Assembly (NCBI RefSeq): GCF_004363655.1
Contig: NZ_SNZH01000021.1
Span: forward strand, 1-64,000
DNA length: 64,000 nucleotides
Direction of reading: 5' to 3'
Origin: Tahibacter aquaticus
Lineage (GTDB): Bacteria > Pseudomonadota > Gammaproteobacteria > Xanthomonadales > Rhodanobacteraceae
The notes under the pieces are model-generated. The model searched no databases. It was not told where the DNA came from and saw only the letters and a list, made by a program, of their open reading frames with translations. This document shows, in pieces, positions 8,491-18,171 of this stretch; positions within the stretch are counted from its first letter, which is position 1, and each line of letters opens with the position of its first letter. The translations under genes were made by a program, and so were the position numbers.

Positions 8491-9507
8491 TCACGAGGTC
8501 TTGTTGGGTCGGGACGACCAATGGATGTGCACAATGCGCCAGCCCAGCGGCGTCTTCTTGAGCACCATGGTTTCGGTGCTGATGAGATCCACGGGCTTGC
8601 TCTTCGCCTGAGCGGTGATGCGCGATTCGCTGCCGACCCAGGCCAGATCGCCCACGGCGTCGCCCGTGCGCGATTGCAGGGCCACGGTCGCCGTCTTCAG
8701 GAACGCTGCATCGCTCGCCAGGTGGTGCGAGGCGTATTCCGCCTTGGACCGCTCGATACCGCCGCTCTCGAAGATCTTGACTTCGGGGTCCAGCAGATCC
8801 GCCGCGGCAGCGGTATCGCCCGACGACACGGCTTTCTGGAACTGCTCCACCACGGCCGTCGGATCGCTGGCGTCGGGCATCGTGTGACTCGCCACTTGCG
8901 CGCTCGCCATGCCGGCCGACGCCCTGCTGTCCATGCCGGCGTGATCCATGCCCTCGTGATCCATTGCCTCGCCACCCTCGCGGGCGGTCAGGATCTGGTA
9001 CTGATCCGGGGTCAAGGTCGGCAGCTTCTGCAGGAATCCCACCATCGCCCAGATGCGCGCATCATCATGGGTGGGCCCCCAGGCGGGCATCGCGGAGGCC
9101 TTGATGCCGTGCTTGATGATCCAGAATTGCCGTGCGGCCGCGCCCTCGGCGAGGTTCTTGGTCAACGGCGCTTGCTGGGACGCGGGCTTGGACAGATTGG
9201 GCGGTGCCGGGTACAGACCCTGCGCCAGATCGGACGTCGCCTTGCCGGGCTTCAGATGGCAGGTCGCGCACATGTCGTTGTAATCGGCACCGCCGGCCAA
9301 CAGCATCGCCGGGTCGTCCAACGGCGGTACTTTCAGGTCGGCGCTGGCGCGGGCAATCGAACGTTCGCGCAGCGTTTCCAGGCCCCAGTAGGTCAGGGCG
9401 TTGTGCGGCGTGTCCGCGCCGATCGGGTACAGCCCCGAGTACAAAAATCCCAGTGCGCCCAACCCGCCAATGAGCCCGAGCACGAGAATCACCTTGAGCG
9501 TTTTCAT
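8491..9507 (-). CDS. Cytochrome c fused to an NTF2/SnoaL-like domain
   Basis: The protein has 338 residues. A hydrophobic N-terminus (1-25) directs export or membrane anchoring. A single heme site, CATCH (Cys80, Cys83, His84), sits in a class I cytochrome c-like domain, and the Met in ASAMPAWG is a candidate sixth ligand. After a Met/His-rich linker (AMDHEGMDHAGMD) comes an NTF2-like region (about 215-335) with AVVEQFQKAVSSGD and GWRIVHIHWS. The linker could bind copper. It lies three bases after the multicopper oxidase gene, so the cytochrome may accept or donate electrons to that oxidase. The domain pairing is unusual. Confidence 0.75.
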   Translation of the reverse strand: MKTLKVILVLGLIGGLGALGFLYSGLYPIGADTPHNALTYWGLETLRERSIARASADLKVPPLDDPAMLLAGGADYNDMCATCHLKPGKATSDLAQGLYPAPPNLSKPASQQAPLTKNLAEGAAARQFWIIKHGIKASAMPAWGPTHDDARIWAMVGFLQKLPTLTPDQYQILTAREGGEAMDHEGMDHAGMDSRASAGMASAQVASHTMPDASDPTAVVEQFQKAVSSGDTAAAADLLDPEVKIFESGGIERSKAEYASHHLASDAAFLKTATVALQSRTGDAVGDLAWVGSESRITAQAKSKPVDLISTETMVLKKTPLGWRIVHIHWSSRPNKTS

Positions 9508-9510
9508 GCG

Positions 9511-10935
9511 CTAGCCTCCTGTGGACTTGCCGTGTTGCGAGTGATCCATCGCCGGCATCGGCTCGGACGCCGGGGCCGGTCGCCTCCCTTTCGCGGGCCC
9601 GTACGGCATGCGCCGATGGGGCTGGCCGAAGTCGGCATCGGTGCTGACGCGGCGCGCGACTCCGTTCTTCGGATAGCGGTACGGACCGGGATCGCGAAAA
9701 TCCCCAGCCGCCAGGTCGTCGCGCACCTTGACCACGGTGAACATGCCGCCCATTTCGATCGGGCCAAACTGGCCTTGCCCGGCCATCATCGGCAAGGTGT
9801 TCTCCGGGCCCGTCAGGCCCATCGCCACGTGCTCGGAATGCTCGGACATGCCGTTTTCACCCATTGCCATGTAGCCGGGCAGCAGCTGACGAATTTGTGC
9901 TTCCACGCCACGCTGATCGACGCCGGTCGGGTTCGGGATGCCGTGACCCATCGGTCCCATCGTGTGATGGGCCATGTGGCAGTGCAGGGCCCAGTCGCCC
10001 GGTTCGGTCGCCACGAATTCAACATCGCGCATCTGCCCGACGCCGATGATCTCGGTGACCTCACGCCGCCACTGCGATCGCGGCCAGCGTCCCGCGTCCG
10101 AACCGGTGACCCAGAACGGGTTGCTGTGCATATGGATGGGATGATTCCACATGGATAAATTGCCAATGCGGATGCGTAGACGCTCACCCGTGCGCATCAC
10201 CAGCGGCTCGATTGCGGGAAACACCTTCGAATTGAAGGTCCACAGATCGAAGTCCTGCATGATGCTCGGGTCGGGCCGATACGTGCCCGGGTGCAACGCC
10301 CAGTTGTGCAGCAGGAAGGCGTAGTCGCGGTCGATCGGCGTTTCTTCGCCGGCGCGCGGATGGATGATGAACAAGCCCATCATGCCGAACGCCATCTGCG
10401 TCATTTCATCGGCATGCGGGTGGTACATGTGCGTGCCGTGCTGCTTGAGCGTGTATTCGTAGACGAAGGTCTCGCCGGGGAGGATGTGCGGCTGGTTGAG
10501 GCCGGCCACGCCGTCGAACCCGTTGGGCAGGTCGATGCCGTGCCAGTGCACCGAGGTCGGCTCCTTCAGCCGGTTCGTCACGAACAGCCGCACGCGATCG
10601 CCTTCGACCGCTTCGATCGTCGGTCCCGGCGTCGTGCCGTTGTAACCCCAGCAAATCGCCCGCGAGCCCGGCGCGAATTCGTGCTCGATCTCTTCGGCCA
10701 CCAGGTGGAATTCCTTGGCGCCGCCGTTCATGCGAAAGGGCAGCGTCCAGCCGTTGAGCGTGCGTATAGGCCGATAGCCTTCCCCTGTCCGCGGCGGGGC
10801 GGGATCGCTCGGGCTGGGCACCGCCGCTGGCCCGTGGCCGGCGGGGTGCTGCGCCCGGGCCGGCGTCACGGCGCCGGCCACCAAGCCCGCGACGCCGACG
10901 CCCATCCATTGCAGCAGTTCGCGTCGTGAGGTCAT
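9511..10935 (-). CDS. Multicopper oxidase, Tat-exported
   Basis: The start at 10935 gives 474 residues. RRELLQW near the N-terminus followed by a hydrophobic segment is a Tat signal. All four copper-binding motifs are present: HWHG (His130/132), HMYHPH (His169/172/174), HPIHMH and HCHMAHH. Such oxidases oxidise Cu(I) or organic substrates in the periplasm while reducing oxygen to water. The length and motif spacing differ from the two CopA-type oxidases in this window (29141 and 56070), so it is a separate subfamily. The start overlaps the upstream stop by one base (TGATG), indicating coupling with the small Met/His-rich gene. Confidence 0.9.
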   Translation of the reverse strand: MTSRRELLQWMGVGVAGLVAGAVTPARAQHPAGHGPAAVPSPSDPAPPRTGEGYRPIRTLNGWTLPFRMNGGAKEFHLVAEEIEHEFAPGSRAICWGYNGTTPGPTIEAVEGDRVRLFVTNRLKEPTSVHWHGIDLPNGFDGVAGLNQPHILPGETFVYEYTLKQHGTHMYHPHADEMTQMAFGMMGLFIIHPRAGEETPIDRDYAFLLHNWALHPGTYRPDPSIMQDFDLWTFNSKVFPAIEPLVMRTGERLRIRIGNLSMWNHPIHMHSNPFWVTGSDAGRWPRSQWRREVTEIIGVGQMRDVEFVATEPGDWALHCHMAHHTMGPMGHGIPNPTGVDQRGVEAQIRQLLPGYMAMGENGMSEHSEHVAMGLTGPENTLPMMAGQGQFGPIEMGGMFTVVKVRDDLAAGDFRDPGPYRYPKNGVARRVSTDADFGQPHRRMPYGPAKGRRPAPASEPMPAMDHSQHGKSTGG

Positions 10936-11267
10936 CAGTGCCCCCCGTGATCGTCGGTCGCGGCCGGCACGTTCTTGTCGTCCTTCTTCGGATCCTTCGC
11001 GGCGTCCTTGGCCGGCGCGTGCCCGTCGCCATGATCGTGCGCGCCGCCGGCGGTGTCGGCCTTGGCACACTTGGCCATCATGGCCTTCATGACCGCATCG
11101 TTCGGGTCCATTTTGGACATGTCCATCGTTTTCATCTTCGCGCAGTCGGGCTTGGCGTTGGCCGCGGCCGCTTCTTTTTCGTGCTCTTTGGGGTCGTGCG
11201 CCGACACGTTCAGGGCGATCGTCAGGCCAGCCAGGGCCATGGCCAGACGCAGGGAAGTCGTATTCAT
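10935..11267 (-). CDS. Small periplasmic Met/His/Lys-rich protein
   Basis: This 110-residue protein has a signal peptide ending at about ALNVSA (23). The mature chain is very hydrophilic: Lys/Asp/Ala-rich with Met and His repeats (KMKTMDMSKMDPNDA, GAHDHGDGHAP, TDDHGGH) and two Cys. It overlaps the TolC-like gene (ATGA) upstream and the multicopper oxidase downstream. The composition suggests a periplasmic copper-binding or chaperone role in the same operon. It belongs to no family I can name. Confidence 0.65.
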   Translation of the reverse strand: MNTTSLRLAMALAGLTIALNVSAHDPKEHEKEAAAANAKPDCAKMKTMDMSKMDPNDAVMKAMMAKCAKADTAGGAHDHGDGHAPAKDAAKDPKKDDKNVPAATDDHGGH

Positions 11268-13150
11268 GAGTGATCTCCGAAGGAAAGAACCAGGGGTGAA
11301 ACGGTGAGGGCACGCCGCGGTGCGGCGGGTACCGCGGACTGGGCGCGGGCAGGGATGCTGGGCATCGACAACAGACGCTGTCCGTCCTCACGCGCCGGCG
11401 CCGGCGGGGTGGCGTCCTTGCTGTGGTCCATGCCCGGCATGCTGTCCTCGTCGGTTGAACGGCCCGTCGCTGGCGGTGACGCCGGCTTTTTCCGAGCGTC
11501 GTTCGCACCGCGTGGCGCTTTCGTGGGTTTGTCGGCTTTGGCGGGGGGCGCTGCGGGTTTCATCGACGACATGTCATGACCGCTGTGATCCATGCCGGGC
11601 ATGCCGGCATCGTGCGCAGGGCTTTCGGGTGGGGGCGTCGAACCGGGTTTCATCGACGACATGTCGTGGCCACCATGATTCATCCCGGGCATCGCCGCGC
11701 CATGGCCGCTGTGGCCGCCGTGGCCAGCCCCAGCGGGGGCGGGCGGCGACAGGATCGTCTCGACCCCGATCGTGCGTTCGCTCACGCTCGCTGCGCTGGG
11801 CAGACGCGTCCCGATCGCGCGCGCCAATTCCACCCGTGCCACCCAGTAGTCGCGCACCGCTTCGAGATAGCCCTGGTAGGCGTCGTATTCCTGTTGCTTA
11901 GCCAGCAGTAGCTCGAACGCGCCGATCAGCATGTAGTTGAGTCGCTCGACCTGGCGCACGACGACGGCTTCGCGCTGGGGAACAAGCGCGGACCGGTACT
12001 GCTCGACGATGGTGCGCTGGGCACTGACCCGCTCCACCCCCAGCCGCACGTCGTTGTCGATCTCCAGTTCGAGCTGGGCCAGCGCGCTCTTGGCCAGCTC
12101 CCACTGCGCCTGCGCACGCGCAATCGCCGCCTGACCCTGGTTGAATAGCGGTATCGCCAAGGACAAGGTCGGGCCCGTCAGTTTCGAACCGTCCGTTTCC
12201 TTCTCGCGCTCCACGCCGACATCGACTGATCCCAGCAGACGCCAGCGCCGCGCCAGGCCCAGTGCGTCGCCGAGCAACTCCACCTCACGCCGCGCCGCGG
12301 CGAGATCCAGCCGCTGTTCGCGGGCCAGGGACTGCAGCGTTTCCAGACCGTCCTCGGCTGGCACCGGAACCGCCAGCGGCACGTCCATCTGCCAGTGGGC
12401 GGCCTGCGCACCGGACAAGCCCATCTGCGTATTGAGCGCGAGCCGCTCGCGCGTGGCGTTCGCCCGTGCCGACAGCGCGGCGATCCGCGCCTGGCTCGCC
12501 GCCGCCTGCTCGAGCTTGAGCTCCAGCGCACTGACGTTGCCCGCATCGAAGAAGCGCTGGGCGAGTTCGGCGGAGGTCGCGGCGGCCGTGGCGACGGCTT
12601 CGCGCATCTGCGCCACCTGCTCGGCGCCGGCGGCCTCATACCACTGCACTTCCACCTCGGAAGCCAGGTTCACCAGATCCGCCGCAATCGCCTGCTGAGC
12701 GCGCTCGTACTCGCCGGCGGCCAAGCGACGCCGGGCGGGCAGCAGCAGCAAATCCGCCAGCGGTGCAGTCAGTCCCGTCGTGATCTTTGACGGGCCGCCG
12801 TCCTTGAGCGCCGAACCGCTGAAGGTCGGATTGCCAATACGGCTGGCCTCGACCACGTCGGCTTGCGCCAACCCCAATCGCGCGTACTGCGCCGCCATGC
12901 GCGGGTGGCGCAGCTGTGCCACCTGAAAGGCCGTGACCGGCGTGATCGGGGCGGCCGTGAGTTCGGCCACGCGCGCATCGATGGCCACCGTCCCCTCGGG
13001 GTCGACGCGCCACTGCACGGCGGCGGGTACGCGTTCGTTCAACAGCATCTGGACGCGATCGGCGCCCTCGCGCCGCGACACCCCCACGCAACCGGCAAGG
13101 ATCGTCAACGCGGCCGCCAGCGGCAGCCGCAACACCATTCGTTCCATCAT
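11264..13150 (-). CDS. TolC-family outer-membrane lipoprotein with Met/His-rich C-terminal tail
   Basis: From the ATG at 13150 the protein has 628 residues; an ATG at 13147 is equally possible. LTILAGC is a lipobox. Residues ~60-450 are long helices of the TolC/CusC type, in two repeats. The tail (about 460-628) is not part of the usual family: it is rich in Gly, His and Met with near-repeats such as MPGMNHGGHDMSSMKP and MPGMDHSGHDMSSMKP, then a third MPGMDHS. These resemble copper-binding Met/His tracts in CopA/CopB. It is first in the operon with the small Met/His-rich protein and the oxidase. No RND pump or adaptor is adjacent. Confidence 0.8.
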   Translation of the reverse strand: MMERMVLRLPLAAALTILAGCVGVSRREGADRVQMLLNERVPAAVQWRVDPEGTVAIDARVAELTAAPITPVTAFQVAQLRHPRMAAQYARLGLAQADVVEASRIGNPTFSGSALKDGGPSKITTGLTAPLADLLLLPARRRLAAGEYERAQQAIAADLVNLASEVEVQWYEAAGAEQVAQMREAVATAAATSAELAQRFFDAGNVSALELKLEQAAASQARIAALSARANATRERLALNTQMGLSGAQAAHWQMDVPLAVPVPAEDGLETLQSLAREQRLDLAAARREVELLGDALGLARRWRLLGSVDVGVEREKETDGSKLTGPTLSLAIPLFNQGQAAIARAQAQWELAKSALAQLELEIDNDVRLGVERVSAQRTIVEQYRSALVPQREAVVVRQVERLNYMLIGAFELLLAKQQEYDAYQGYLEAVRDYWVARVELARAIGTRLPSAASVSERTIGVETILSPPAPAGAGHGGHSGHGAAMPGMNHGGHDMSSMKPGSTPPPESPAHDAGMPGMDHSGHDMSSMKPAAPPAKADKPTKAPRGANDARKKPASPPATGRSTDEDSMPGMDHSKDATPPAPAREDGQRLLSMPSIPARAQSAVPAAPRRALTVSPLVLSFGDHS

Positions 13151-13266
13151 TTCGACTCGTTGGCAGGCACGCGCCACGGCGCCGGACGGCATCGCGCGCA
13201 TGCGAAAAAAGTGACGGTGCGACGCGCGCACCACATCGGCAGCCCGGTCGGGCTGCTAGCCAACGC

Positions 13267-13665
13267 TTAGGCGATCGGAGGTCGCAAGGGCACCGTGTAC
13301 CGCGCGGCGGTCAGGTGTGCGCAGGAGAAATCCCGGCCCTTCACGTCACGGTGCGGCGGCACGGTCACACCAGCCAGCGGCGCGGCGCCGGCCGACATCA
13401 GGCACCCGCAGGCGCATTGGCCGTGAGTGCAGCACGACGGGGTGCTGTGCTTCGATGCGGGGGCTTTTTCCCCGTGCTGGGTATGCCCGGACGCACCGTC
13501 CCTCGCCCCGTCACGTGCCGCGGCATCGCCATGGCACGGCGCATCGGCGACCGCCGCACGCGCCTTCTCCGCCGCGACGTGGTGCTGTGCCATCGCCACG
13601 GGCATGAGAAACCCGTTCAGGCACAACACGATCGCAAGAAGAAAGTGGGTGGCGGTGCGAAGCAC
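13267..13665 (-). CDS. copL: CopL-like Cys/His-rich protein
   Basis: Read from the GTG at 13665, with GGAGA upstream, it has 132 residues; an ATG at 13746 would lengthen it. It has an N-terminal hydrophobic signal, then a His/Cys-rich chain ending SCCTHGQCACGC and a terminal PLRPPIA. This layout matches the CopL proteins of Xanthomonadaceae, which sit before copAB and are needed for copper-dependent expression. Here it lies alone, 116 bases upstream of the TolC-like gene on the same strand rather than next to copAB at 29-32 kb. Confidence 0.65.
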   Translation of the reverse strand: MLRTATHFLLAIVLCLNGFLMPVAMAQHHVAAEKARAAVADAPCHGDAAARDGARDGASGHTQHGEKAPASKHSTPSCCTHGQCACGCLMSAGAAPLAGVTVPPHRDVKGRDFSCAHLTAARYTVPLRPPIA

Positions 13666-13834
13666 GCGCTCTCCGCGGAGGATGAGGACGGCGCATAGAC
13701 TGCGCGCCGGTGCCACAAGTTTCAAGTAGCGCTCCGCGCCGAGCAAAGCGCACCACGGCGGTGCTTGGCCGCCGGTCTAGAGCGTGCCCTGGACGCGCCA
13801 ATTAACATGAGCTCCGGCGTCCGCGGATAGGGGC

Positions 13835-13866
13835 TTGACTCTGGACTAGGGTCCAGACTGCACACT
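13835..13866 (+). promoter_or_regulatory. MerR-type promoter and operator
   Basis: TTGACT at 13835-13840 is a good -35. It is followed by a perfect dyad, TCTGGAC-TAGG-GTCCAGA (13840-13857), and a CACACT -10-like hexamer at 13861-13866. The 19-20 base spacing is longer than normal, as expected for promoters activated by MerR-family proteins. It lies 38 bases before the merR-type gene at 13904, so the regulator probably controls itself and the downstream ATPase. Confidence 0.7.
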
Positions 13867-13903
13867 GTCGGCTCACGCGATCGATGCGTCATCGGAGCAG
13901 ACC

Positions 13904-14308
13904 ATGACGAGCTTCACTATTGGCGAATTGGCCCGGCGGGCTGGCGTGGCCATTGATACCGTTCGCTACTACGAACGCGGCCACCTGCTGGCGCCCGCGC
14001 AGCGCTCAGCCTCGGGCTACCGGCACTACACGCAGACCGAACTCAAGCGCCTGCATTTCATCCGGCGCGCCAAATCCCTGGGCTTTTCGCTCGAGGACAT
14101 TCGAACGCTGCTGGCCTTGAGCGACAACGCCGACGTCGCCCAGGTCAAACGCGCTGCCATCGACAAACTTGCCGACGTCGATCAGCGCATCGCCGAGCTG
14201 ACCCGCATGCGCACCGGATTGCAAACCCTCATCACCGCGTGCCCCGGCCACGGCCGGGCAGACGCCTGTCCGATACTCAATGCCTTATCGCAGGAGGACC
14301 TGCCATGA
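13904..14308 (+). CDS. MerR-family metal-responsive regulator (CueR-like)
   Basis: The protein has 134 residues, typical of the family. The N-terminal winged helix has the canonical [10 protein letters not shown] long dimerisation helix follows. The C-terminal loop [14 protein letters not shown] carries Cys113 and Cys122, the position of the two-Cys metal site in CueR-type sensors, though here the Cys spacing is one residue longer than in CueR. A monovalent ion such as Cu(I) is likely, given the copper ATPase that overlaps its stop (ATGA at 14305-14308). The operator at 13840-13857 suggests self-regulation. Confidence 0.85.
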   Translation: MTSFTIGELARRAGVAIDTVRYYERGHLLAPAQRSASGYRHYTQTELKRLHFIRRAKSLGFSLEDIRTLLALSDNADVAQVKRAAIDKLADVDQRIAELTRMRTGLQTLITACPGHGRADACPILNALSQEDLP

Positions 14309-16734
14309 CCGCTCCATCTGAGAAACCCGCATGCTGTCACGCGCCATCCACGCCATCGCCCCCGGCCTCCGCGCCGGGCACCGCCGCAGCGTCGGCGGCC
14401 GGCCCCCACGGCGGGCATCATCCCGGCCATGCCAATGACCCCGCCGCGGGCGCCACGGCGGCGGCCGACCGCGATCCGGTCTGCGGCATGGCGGTCTCCG
14501 CGGACTCGCCCCACCACGCGCACCACGCGGGGCACGACTATCACTTCTGCTCAGCCGGCTGCCGTACCAAATTCGTGGCCGATCCGGCGCGCTATCTGTC
14601 CACCCAGGGCATCCCTGACGCGTCTCGGGCACCGCCGGGCACGACCTACACCTGTCCGATGCACCCGCAGATCGTCCAGGAGAGCCCAGGCGCCTGCCCC
14701 ATTTGTGGTATGGCGCTCGAACCGGTCATGCCCAGCGAGGACGACAGCGAATTGCCGGAGCTCACCGACTTCCGTCGGCGCTTCACCTGGACGCTGCCGC
14801 TGACGCTCGTCGTGCTGGGCCTGGCAATGCTCGGTCATCGCCTGACGGGGTTGTCGACCGAGCTGCGCACGGGCCTGGAACTCGTCTTGGCCACGCCCGT
14901 GGTGGTGTGGGCGGGCTGGCCGTTCTTTGAGCGCTGCATCGCGTCCATCCGCCGTCGCAGCCCCAACATGTGGACGTTGATCGGTATCGGCGTAGGCGCC
15001 GCGTACGGCTACAGCGTGGTCGCGACGGTGGCGCCGGGACTTTTTCCCCATTCCTTCCGGGAGCACGGGCGGGTCGGGGTGTATTTCGAAGCCGCGGCCG
15101 TCATCGTATCGCTCACCTTGCTGGGGCAATTGTTGGAACTGCGAGCGCGCTCGGCCACATCGGCCGCGATCAAGGCACTCCTGCGCTTGGCGCCGAAGAC
15201 TGCCCGTCGCATAAATTCCGATGGCAGCGAGGACGATGTCGCGCTCGAGCAGGTCCATCCGGGCGATCGCCTGCGCGTGCGGCCCGGCGAAAAAATCCCC
15301 GCGGATGGGACCGTGCTCGATGGCCGCTCAAGCGTCGATGAGTCGATGCTGACCGGGGAGTCCCTGCCAATCGAAAAAACGGTCGACGCGCGGGTCATCG
15401 GCGCCACGCTAAACGGGACCGGAAGCTTGGTTATTCGCGCCGACCAAGTCGGATCGGCGACCGTGCTTGCGCAGATCGTCCAGCTCGTTGCGCAAGCGCA
15501 GCGCTCGCGAGCCCCGATGCAGCGCATGGCCGACAAGGTCGCGTATTGGTTTGTCTTGGCGGTGTTGGCCGCTGCGCTAGCGACCTTTTTCGGCTGGGGA
15601 TTTTTCGGTCCCGAGCCCTCCTGGACTTATGCCGTGTTGAACGCCGTCTCGGTGCTGATCATCGCGTGTCCGTGCGCGCTGGGTTTGGCGACGCCGATGT
15701 CGATCATGGTCGCCACCGGGCGCGCCGCGCAGGCGGGCGTGCTGTTTCGTGACGCGGAAGCAATCGAACGGCTACGCACCATTGATACGCTCATCGTCGA
15801 CAAGACCGGGACCCTGACCGAAGGGCGCCCCACGTTCCGCGACGTGCTGGTCGTGCCAGGCTTCACTGCAAACCAGGTCGTGCAGTTTGCGGCGAGCCTG
15901 GAGCAGGGCAGTGAGCACCCGCTCGCATCGGCGATCCTGGCGGAAGCCAAACAACGTTCCCTCACCCTCGCCTCGGCATTGGATTTTTCCTCCGTTACGG
16001 GCCAGGGCGTCGTGGGACGTGTAAATGATCGCGCGCTGGCCTTGGGCAATGGCGCCCTCATGGCGCACGTCGGCGCTGACATGTCTGCCTTGGGTGACCG
16101 CGCGGATGCGCTGCGAGCGCAGGGCGCGACGGTGATGTTCCTTGCGGTCGACCGCCAGCTCGCCGGCGCCGTCGCCGTCGCCGATCCGATCAAGGCATCG
16201 ACACCCGCCGCCCTTTCCGCATTGCGCGAAGCAGGACTGCGCATCGTCATGGCGTCCGGTGACGCCGTGGCGACGGCTCAGGCGGTGGCCAAAACGTTGG
16301 CGATCGATGAGGTGTACGGAGAGATCAAACCGGCCGAAAAAGTCGCGCTGGTCGAACGGTTGAAGGCACAAGGCCGGCGGGTGGCGATGGCGGGCGATGG
16401 CGTAAACGACGCTCCCGCACTCGCCGCCGCCGACGTCGGCATCGCGATGGGAACGGGTACCGACGTGGCCATGTCGAGCGCCGCCGTCACGCTGGTCAAG
16501 GGCGACCTGGGCCGCATTTTGGAAGCGCGGGCGATTTCCAACGAGGCGGTGCGCAACATGAAACAAAACCTCGGTTTTGCGTTTTTGTACAATGCCCTCG
16601 GCGTGCCGATAGCGGCCGGCCTGTTCTATCCCGTCTTCGGCTGGCTCTTGAGTCCGATGATCGCGGCCCTGGCGATGAGTTTGAGTTCCGTCTCCGTGGT
16701 CACCAACGCGTTGCGCTTGGGCAAAACGCGTTGA
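14305..16734 (+). CDS. Cu(I)-exporting P1B-type ATPase with YHS and metal-binding domains
   Basis: The start at 14305 overlaps the regulator stop and has AGGAGG upstream, giving 809 residues. The N-terminus holds a His-rich stretch, then a YHS-like domain (DPVCGM, HFCSAGC) and a heavy-metal-binding module ([16 protein letters not shown]). The ATPase core has TGES, CPC at residues 455-457 in the sixth membrane helix, DKTGTLTEG with the phosphorylated Asp499, and [13 protein letters not shown] is the hallmark of Cu+ (P1B-1) pumps, which export copper from the cytoplasm. The classical N-terminal HMA domain is replaced by the YHS and metal-binding modules. Confidence 0.93.
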   Translation: MTAPSEKPACCHAPSTPSPPASAPGTAAASAAGPHGGHHPGHANDPAAGATAAADRDPVCGMAVSADSPHHAHHAGHDYHFCSAGCRTKFVADPARYLSTQGIPDASRAPPGTTYTCPMHPQIVQESPGACPICGMALEPVMPSEDDSELPELTDFRRRFTWTLPLTLVVLGLAMLGHRLTGLSTELRTGLELVLATPVVVWAGWPFFERCIASIRRRSPNMWTLIGIGVGAAYGYSVVATVAPGLFPHSFREHGRVGVYFEAAAVIVSLTLLGQLLELRARSATSAAIKALLRLAPKTARRINSDGSEDDVALEQVHPGDRLRVRPGEKIPADGTVLDGRSSVDESMLTGESLPIEKTVDARVIGATLNGTGSLVIRADQVGSATVLAQIVQLVAQAQRSRAPMQRMADKVAYWFVLAVLAAALATFFGWGFFGPEPSWTYAVLNAVSVLIIACPCALGLATPMSIMVATGRAAQAGVLFRDAEAIERLRTIDTLIVDKTGTLTEGRPTFRDVLVVPGFTANQVVQFAASLEQGSEHPLASAILAEAKQRSLTLASALDFSSVTGQGVVGRVNDRALALGNGALMAHVGADMSALGDRADALRAQGATVMFLAVDRQLAGAVAVADPIKASTPAALSALREAGLRIVMASGDAVATAQAVAKTLAIDEVYGEIKPAEKVALVERLKAQGRRVAMAGDGVNDAPALAAADVGIAMGTGTDVAMSSAAVTLVKGDLGRILEARAISNEAVRNMKQNLGFAFLYNALGVPIAAGLFYPVFGWLLSPMIAALAMSLSSVSVVTNALRLGKTR

Positions 16735-17125
16735 GATTCACGGCGGCGCGGATCGGCGGCAATGACGTGAATCGACTGGCAGGTGGTGGGCGGCAGCTGC
16801 CCGGCCCGGCCGAAAAATCTCGCTCAACCCGCGCCCGCCTTGAACTCACCGTACCACGGTGCGGCGAAGGCGTGTCCGGTTTTAGAGCGGTGCTGTCAGG
16901 CGCGATGGGCATGACCGGTTTTCGTCGAATCGCGAGTCGGTGTCAGCTCGACGATTGCGCGGCGGGGTCGGCAGGCCGCAATGCAAGGCGGGTGTGGTGG
17001 CTCGCGCAAGGCGAGGGCCACCGGAAGTTCCCAGGCCGAAATCGCCGTCCGCCAGCGCCGGTGGCGACCACCATTGAGCCCGGCACCCGTGCGCATTTTC
17101 TCGCATGGCGTCCGAACCGAACCAT
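16735..17125. other. Intergenic stretch after the ATPase
   Basis: About 390 bases separate two convergent genes. GGGC and GCCC flank a GC-rich loop near 16790, but there is no T-run, so I do not call a terminator. No gene is convincing here: the frames present are short and differ in character from the neighbours. Confidence 0.3.
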
Positions 17126-18157
17126 TCATTGCGCGCCGCGATCCACCGCCTCTTCAAGCACTGGCAGAGTAAATCCACCGACGGGCTGGCGCTCTGCATC
17201 GAGGTACAGCCAATCATCGACATCCTCCCGACGGATGTGCAGGTCTTGACCGCGTTTGAACGATGGGAGTGCCGTCGGGACGTTGTCGAGCGTGCCGTGG
17301 ACTTGATCGCGATCCAACGCCGTCACGGACAACCACATATGTTCAACAAGCTGCCCTTCAACGAGGCGCCCCTTCACCGCAAACTGCGTGCCACGGCGAT
17401 GCTCAAACGCATCGACGAAGCGCGTCCATTGATCGCGCGCCTGCGTGCTCGCCACAACCAATTTTTGATCGTCATCTCGGATCGACACCACGCCAACATC
17501 GTTGACCGACGTGTCGAACACGACGAGCGGGTCGTCACTCGCGAGCGACGACAGGACGCGTTCGTTGTACGCACCAAATTGGCCAAGGTCCGGACTGTAG
17601 AGAGCCACCGCGTTGGGCCCGGCCAAGGCGACGATCAATTTGCCGATGTCCCCATAAGCCTGTCGCAGATCGTTCGGCTCTTTGTTGGCGGCCCAATCGA
17701 CCGACATCCATGCCCGGTGACCCGCCACCGCGTCGCGCAATCGCCCATCGGAGATGGAGGCAATGCTCGGGTCGTTCGCCGGTAAGTAGGGTTCGTCGAT
17801 GTCATTGACGACGTACGACCCCGAGGGCAAGCGAACCCGGAAGTACGGCGGCATGGATACCACCGGCGCTGGGTCGTTGTTGAGACCGCCGTGTCCACCA
17901 ATCTGCGCGGCCGCTTCCGCCACATCTCGCTCGCCCAATTCCCGCGGAACCTTCAGCAGCACCACGATCGAGATCAACCGACCCTCCTCGCTGGGTCGCG
18001 AGGCGGCCGAGGAACGTGCGGCCATCGAGTCAGAGGGTTTCGCGCGCGGCGGTTCGACGTCGTGCGCCATGACACCCATGGCGCCAATTCCACTGAAGAG
18101 CCAACCAACCAAGGATCGGCCAATAACACGCGAGAAGTTGCGGCACCGTGCGGTCAT
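17126..18157 (-). CDS. Exported DUF2314-domain protein
   Basis: The start at 18157 has AAGGAGG eight bases upstream, giving 343 residues. The N-terminal ~35 residues are basic then hydrophobic, a likely signal. The C-terminal region, RGQDLHIRREDVDDWLYLD followed by VGGFTLPVL, is a DUF2314 domain. The central part (about 60-230) reads as an alpha/beta domain with LISIVVLLKVPRELGERDVAEA and was not named. It sits 14 bases after a small secreted protein on the same strand. Function unknown. Confidence 0.7.
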   Translation of the reverse strand: MTARCRNFSRVIGRSLVGWLFSGIGAMGVMAHDVEPPRAKPSDSMAARSSAASRPSEEGRLISIVVLLKVPRELGERDVAEAAAQIGGHGGLNNDPAPVVSMPPYFRVRLPSGSYVVNDIDEPYLPANDPSIASISDGRLRDAVAGHRAWMSVDWAANKEPNDLRQAYGDIGKLIVALAGPNAVALYSPDLGQFGAYNERVLSSLASDDPLVVFDTSVNDVGVVSIRDDDQKLVVASTQARDQWTRFVDAFEHRRGTQFAVKGRLVEGQLVEHMWLSVTALDRDQVHGTLDNVPTALPSFKRGQDLHIRREDVDDWLYLDAERQPVGGFTLPVLEEAVDRGAQ

Positions 18158-18171
18158 GTCGAGCGCCTCCT

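Noticed and set aside
11420-11720. Repeated units that might be a CRISPR array or tandem repeat
   Set aside because: The repeats are imperfect and lie in frame as MPGM/HDMSSMKP repeats of the TolC-like protein.
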